Shown in pieces: positions 61,826 to 64,000 of a stretch of 64,000 bases of DNA. Where the stretch lies: NCBI GenBank assembly GCA_000063505.1, contig CT971583.1, forward strand, positions 1,085,918 through 1,149,917. Reading direction: 5' to 3'. Source of the DNA: Synechococcus sp. WH 7803. Its GTDB lineage: Bacteria > Cyanobacteriota > Cyanobacteriia > PCC-6307 > Cyanobiaceae. Below the pieces are notes generated by a model that saw nothing but the letters and a program-made list of their open reading frames with translations, did no database searches and was not told where the DNA came from. Numbering within the stretch: the stretch's first letter is position 1; each line of letters starts with the position of its first letter. The position numbers and the translations under genes are program-made.

Positions 61826-62715
61826 AACAGAACCTGTCAGCACTGCTGAAGCGGATGCAGCGCCCAGGGGTGGGCATCGTCCTGGTCAGCACGGCCTCAC
61901 TGCTGGTGGTTGTTTCCCTCGTGGGTGTCACCGCAGAAAAAGACAGCGGGGCGAGGCGCCCCTCGCTGCTTGATCTTCTCAATGATGTGGGCAAGGACAA
62001 GGATTCCGGCCGAACGATCGAGGGTGAGCCACCCGTTCCTCCCAAGGCGTTGTCCTGGTCATCCCCCTTGGCACGCCAGTGTTCCGGAATCGATCCGAGC
62101 GTTCGCAAGCGCTTGTTGCAACGCAAGCGCACCCTGTCCGAGCAACGCAAAACCATCCCTGCCGATCCAACCAACTTCGGAACCCGTTATCGACGCAATC
62201 CGTGGGGCCAACCCCTCAACCCTGATCCGAGGGTGGTGGTGCTGCATGAAACCGTGTATTCCCTTGGTTCAGCCCTGAACACCTTTCAGACGCCCCATCC
62301 CCGTGATGAGGATCAAGTGAGTTACCACACCCTGATTGGTTTGGATGGGGCGATCGTGGATCTTGTCGATCCCCTGCAGCGCGCCTTCGGCGCTGGTTAT
62401 TCGGCTTTCCTGGGCGAATGGGCTGTGACCAACGCCAAATTCAAGGGTTCAGTGAATAACTTCGCGCTTCATTTGAGTTTGGAAACTCCCAAGGACGGAC
62501 ATGACAACGACAAGCGTCACAGCGGGTACACGCCAGCGCAATATGACGCGATGGCCCTTGTTCTCGACAATTGGATCGAGCGATTTGGCTTTCAGCCTGC
62601 AGCCATCACAACCCATCAACATGTAGACCTTGGTGGCGTGCGAGCTGATCCACGCAGCTTCTCATGGGCTGATTTGCAAATTCGTCTAGCGGCCCTTGGA
62701 AAGCTTTGCCTTTAA
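61807..62715 (+). CDS. N-acetylmuramoyl-L-alanine amidase (Amidase_2), membrane-anchored
   Basis: A 302-residue amidase. The N-terminus is short and basic, followed by one hydrophobic helix (about 21-42), which can be a signal anchor, and a linker. The catalytic domain begins near 130: VVVLHETVYSLG holds the first zinc His (147), VSYHTLIGLDGAIVDLV is typical of the family, and THQHVDLGGVRADPRSF carries the second His and an Asp. It removes stem peptides from peptidoglycan. ATG at 61807 lies inside the end of the M61 gene, with 19 nt overlap, in a different frame. Confidence 0.87.
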   Translation: MVRLPLKQNLSALLKRMQRPGVGIVLVSTASLLVVVSLVGVTAEKDSGARRPSLLDLLNDVGKDKDSGRTIEGEPPVPPKALSWSSPLARQCSGIDPSVRKRLLQRKRTLSEQRKTIPADPTNFGTRYRRNPWGQPLNPDPRVVVLHETVYSLGSALNTFQTPHPRDEDQVSYHTLIGLDGAIVDLVDPLQRAFGAGYSAFLGEWAVTNAKFKGSVNNFALHLSLETPKDGHDNDKRHSGYTPAQYDAMALVLDNWIERFGFQPAAITTHQHVDLGGVRADPRSFSWADLQIRLAALGKLCL

Positions 62716-62739
62716 CAGGCAATCTCCACAGGGAGTGAC

Positions 62740-63564
62740 TTAGATGAGATAAGCCTTCGCCGGTTGTCGCGCGCTGTAGATCAGTCCATGAAGGGCGGGA
62801 TCCTGCATGTAGCGCAAAATCCTCGCCGGATAATCGAGCTTGCCGTTGTGCAGATAGGCCAGGGTGGCAATGGCCTTCGCATCCACATAAGAACGGCTGG
62901 CGATCAGAATTGCTCCCTGATCGAGACCGAGTTCACTCTTCAGCCTTGATAACTTCGCTGCAAGCAGCTCGATGTTGGCATCGGGGTTCATCAGCAAGTC
63001 ACGGGCTGCGCTGATCTGTTCGCTGGTGGGCTCTGCTGGAAGGCGGCCCTGGTGGATCAGTTCACTGATCCCGAGTTGCGCCGGGCCGTGGGTCTCAACC
63101 AAGCCGGAATGCACCACAAATGGAAGGTCCTCTCCAGGCTTGGAGTGCTGGATTTCATCGAAAAGAATTGCCGTGATCAGCATCGGGTTGATGCGATGGC
63201 GGAAGGCCTCGCGCTGGATTACCGGTTTCAGATCGCGCAACCGGGAGAGCGTGTTGGCGCGAAGCGGCTGCAATTGATCCACCCCTCGGGTGAAGAGCTG
63301 GGCGAGAGGGGTCTGGGGACCATGCACCCCGAACCGACGCTGCAGAAGTTCCAACTCCTCGGCACTGAAATCAGTCGGATCCGGATTGGATTCATTGGTG
63401 CTCGAGTCCGCCTGATCCTCTGTTGAAGAACGCGTTGCGATGTCGTTGATGGACAGCGGCTGCAAAGACGCGTGGAAAGCCAGGGAAGTGGCTGCCAGTG
63501 CAGCGGCAGCGCAGAGCATTCCGCGCATGGAGACAACTCGGACTGGAAACCTGTTTAGGGCCAT
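62740..63564 (-). CDS. DUF1402-like exported protein, possible lysozyme-fold
   Basis: A 274-residue protein. An N-terminal hydrophobic stretch (LCAAAALAATSLAFH) is a probable signal sequence. After a Ser/Thr/Asp-rich spacer, a helical domain carries INPMLITAILFDEIQHSKPG and THGPAQLGISELIHQ, reminiscent of Glu plus GxxQL in lysozyme-like or lytic transglycosylase folds and of DUF1402. The assignment to DUF1402 is tentative. It is convergent with the amidase gene, so the pair may both act in the wall. The function is unproven. Confidence 0.65.
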   Translation of the reverse strand: MALNRFPVRVVSMRGMLCAAAALAATSLAFHASLQPLSINDIATRSSTEDQADSSTNESNPDPTDFSAEELELLQRRFGVHGPQTPLAQLFTRGVDQLQPLRANTLSRLRDLKPVIQREAFRHRINPMLITAILFDEIQHSKPGEDLPFVVHSGLVETHGPAQLGISELIHQGRLPAEPTSEQISAARDLLMNPDANIELLAAKLSRLKSELGLDQGAILIASRSYVDAKAIATLAYLHNGKLDYPARILRYMQDPALHGLIYSARQPAKAYLI

Positions 63565-63646
63565 GGGCGGAGATTAGCCGCGGTGTTCCAGTTGATGGGC
63601 AGAGAGCCGGATTGTCGATACCTTCAGTGCGTGCATGCACCTCGTG

Positions 63647-64000
63647 ATGAGTTTCCCGGATTTCAGCGCCACTGACACCCAGATTCAATGGCAACGCTTC
63701 TGCGATCTCCTCTGGTATCACGACGATCTCGGTGTCTGGCTCGATGTCAGCCGCATGCATCTCAACGCCGCAGCATTGGCCGAGCTCACGCCTCCTCTCG
63801 AGCAGGCGTTCGAAGCGATGGGCAAGCTCGAGGCCGGTGCCATCGCCAATGCCGATGAAAACCGACAGGTGGGGCATTACTGGCTTCGTGATCCGCAGTT
63901 GGCGCCCGATCAGAGCGTGGGCCAACACATTGCCGCCGAAATCAACGATATCGAGCAATTCGGACAGGCTGTCGTTAACGGTGAAATCAAGTCCCCCACG
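63647..64000 (+). CDS. pgi: Glucose-6-phosphate isomerase, N-terminal part (cut by window end)
   Basis: Open frame from ATG 63647 to the right edge, 118 codons without stop. The translation MSFPDFSATDTQIQWQRFCD continued by LLWYHDDLGVWLDVSRM is that of cyanobacterial Pgi, which interconverts glucose-6-phosphate and fructose-6-phosphate. The gene continues beyond the window. Start chosen by homology-like pattern; a GTG slightly upstream is possible. Confidence 0.9.
   Translation, partial: MSFPDFSATDTQIQWQRFCDLLWYHDDLGVWLDVSRMHLNAAALAELTPPLEQAFEAMGKLEAGAIANADENRQVGHYWLRDPQLAPDQSVGQHIAAEINDIEQFGQAVVNGEIKSPT

Noticed and set aside
63392-63958. Minus-strand ORF of 188 residues at the right edge
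   Set aside because: It is antisense to the start of pgi and to the DUF1402-like gene's N-terminus and has no family pattern.
1-64000. CRISPR array, rRNA, insertion sequence or prophage
   Set aside because: No regularly spaced repeats, no rRNA-like segment, no transposase or integrase motif and no block of phage genes were seen; the GH104-like gene alone is not evidence of a prophage.

Overview
The window looks like a core-genome segment of a marine unicellular cyanobacterium, most likely the Synechococcus/Cyanobium lineage. The support is its gene content: photosystem I subunit PsaK, cytochrome b6f subunit PetN, Thf1/Psb29, a Psb32-like TPM protein, a PucC/LhaA-type carrier, the glucosylglycerol genes ggpS-ggtBCDA, the phosphate-binding protein SphX, chloroplast-conserved DUF2499/DUF3593, and a 6S RNA beside purK. 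Genes are tightly packed, with many 1-4 nt start/stop overlaps and several convergent genes whose 3' ends overlap. I see no rRNA, CRISPR array, integrase, transposase or recognisable transcription factor. Both edges cut genes: an unidentified C-terminus on the left and the N-terminus of glucose-6-phosphate isomerase on the right.

Layout. 0-12 kb: a DNA-repair pair (ATP-dependent ligase and MBL-fold exonuclease) around a small secreted protein; a Tat-type multicopper oxidase; nadA; a metallophosphoesterase coupled to a GT-B glycosyltransferase; a secreted GH104-like muramidase; a Psb32-like protein; a MidA-type methyltransferase; aroB. 12-20 kb: an orphan sugar-ABC permease, purK with 6S RNA, a PucC-family carrier, clpS, petN and a previously unlisted 50-codon membrane ORF, thf1, clpP. 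20-31 kb: ftsH, a MacB/FtsX-type permease, pyk, a MazG-like protein, a YggT protein, scpB, ilvA, dxs, psaK and the DUF3593/DUF2499 pair.

31-45 kb is visibly AT-richer than its flanks, most strongly about 32-42 kb. It carries csaB, sphX, corA, then a minus-strand run ggpS-ggtB-ggtC-ggtD-ggtA in which every junction overlaps by 4 nt, followed 23 bp later by a double-RCK membrane protein. Together these read as an ion, phosphate and osmolyte homeostasis block. peroxiredoxin, rpmB, htpG, a bacterial-type ferredoxin, hisZ, an inositol monophosphatase-family gene and a 2Fe-2S ferredoxin follow on the same strand.

47-64 kb: tRNA-Ser(GGA), pstCAB, a dnaK-dnaJ-DUF3110-murQ run, mtnP, a cyclophilin, ribBA with a long C-terminal extension, argC, purN, and an overlapping DUF1257-M61 peptidase-amidase operon, then a DUF1402-like protein and the start of pgi. 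Three themes recur: protein quality control and photosystem repair (ClpS, ClpP, FtsH, Thf1, Psb32-like, DnaK/DnaJ, HtpG), salt/phosphate/metal homeostasis, and cell-wall turnover (GH104-like enzyme, MurQ, amidase).

I did not find a clearly new multi-gene system. The best leads are the RCK-TM-RCK protein attached to the osmolyte operon, a nearly identical 19-bp promoter/leader element in front of sphX and corA, a metallophosphoesterase whose first metal motif lies upstream of any standard start codon, and the exonuclease-secreted protein-ligase gene set.
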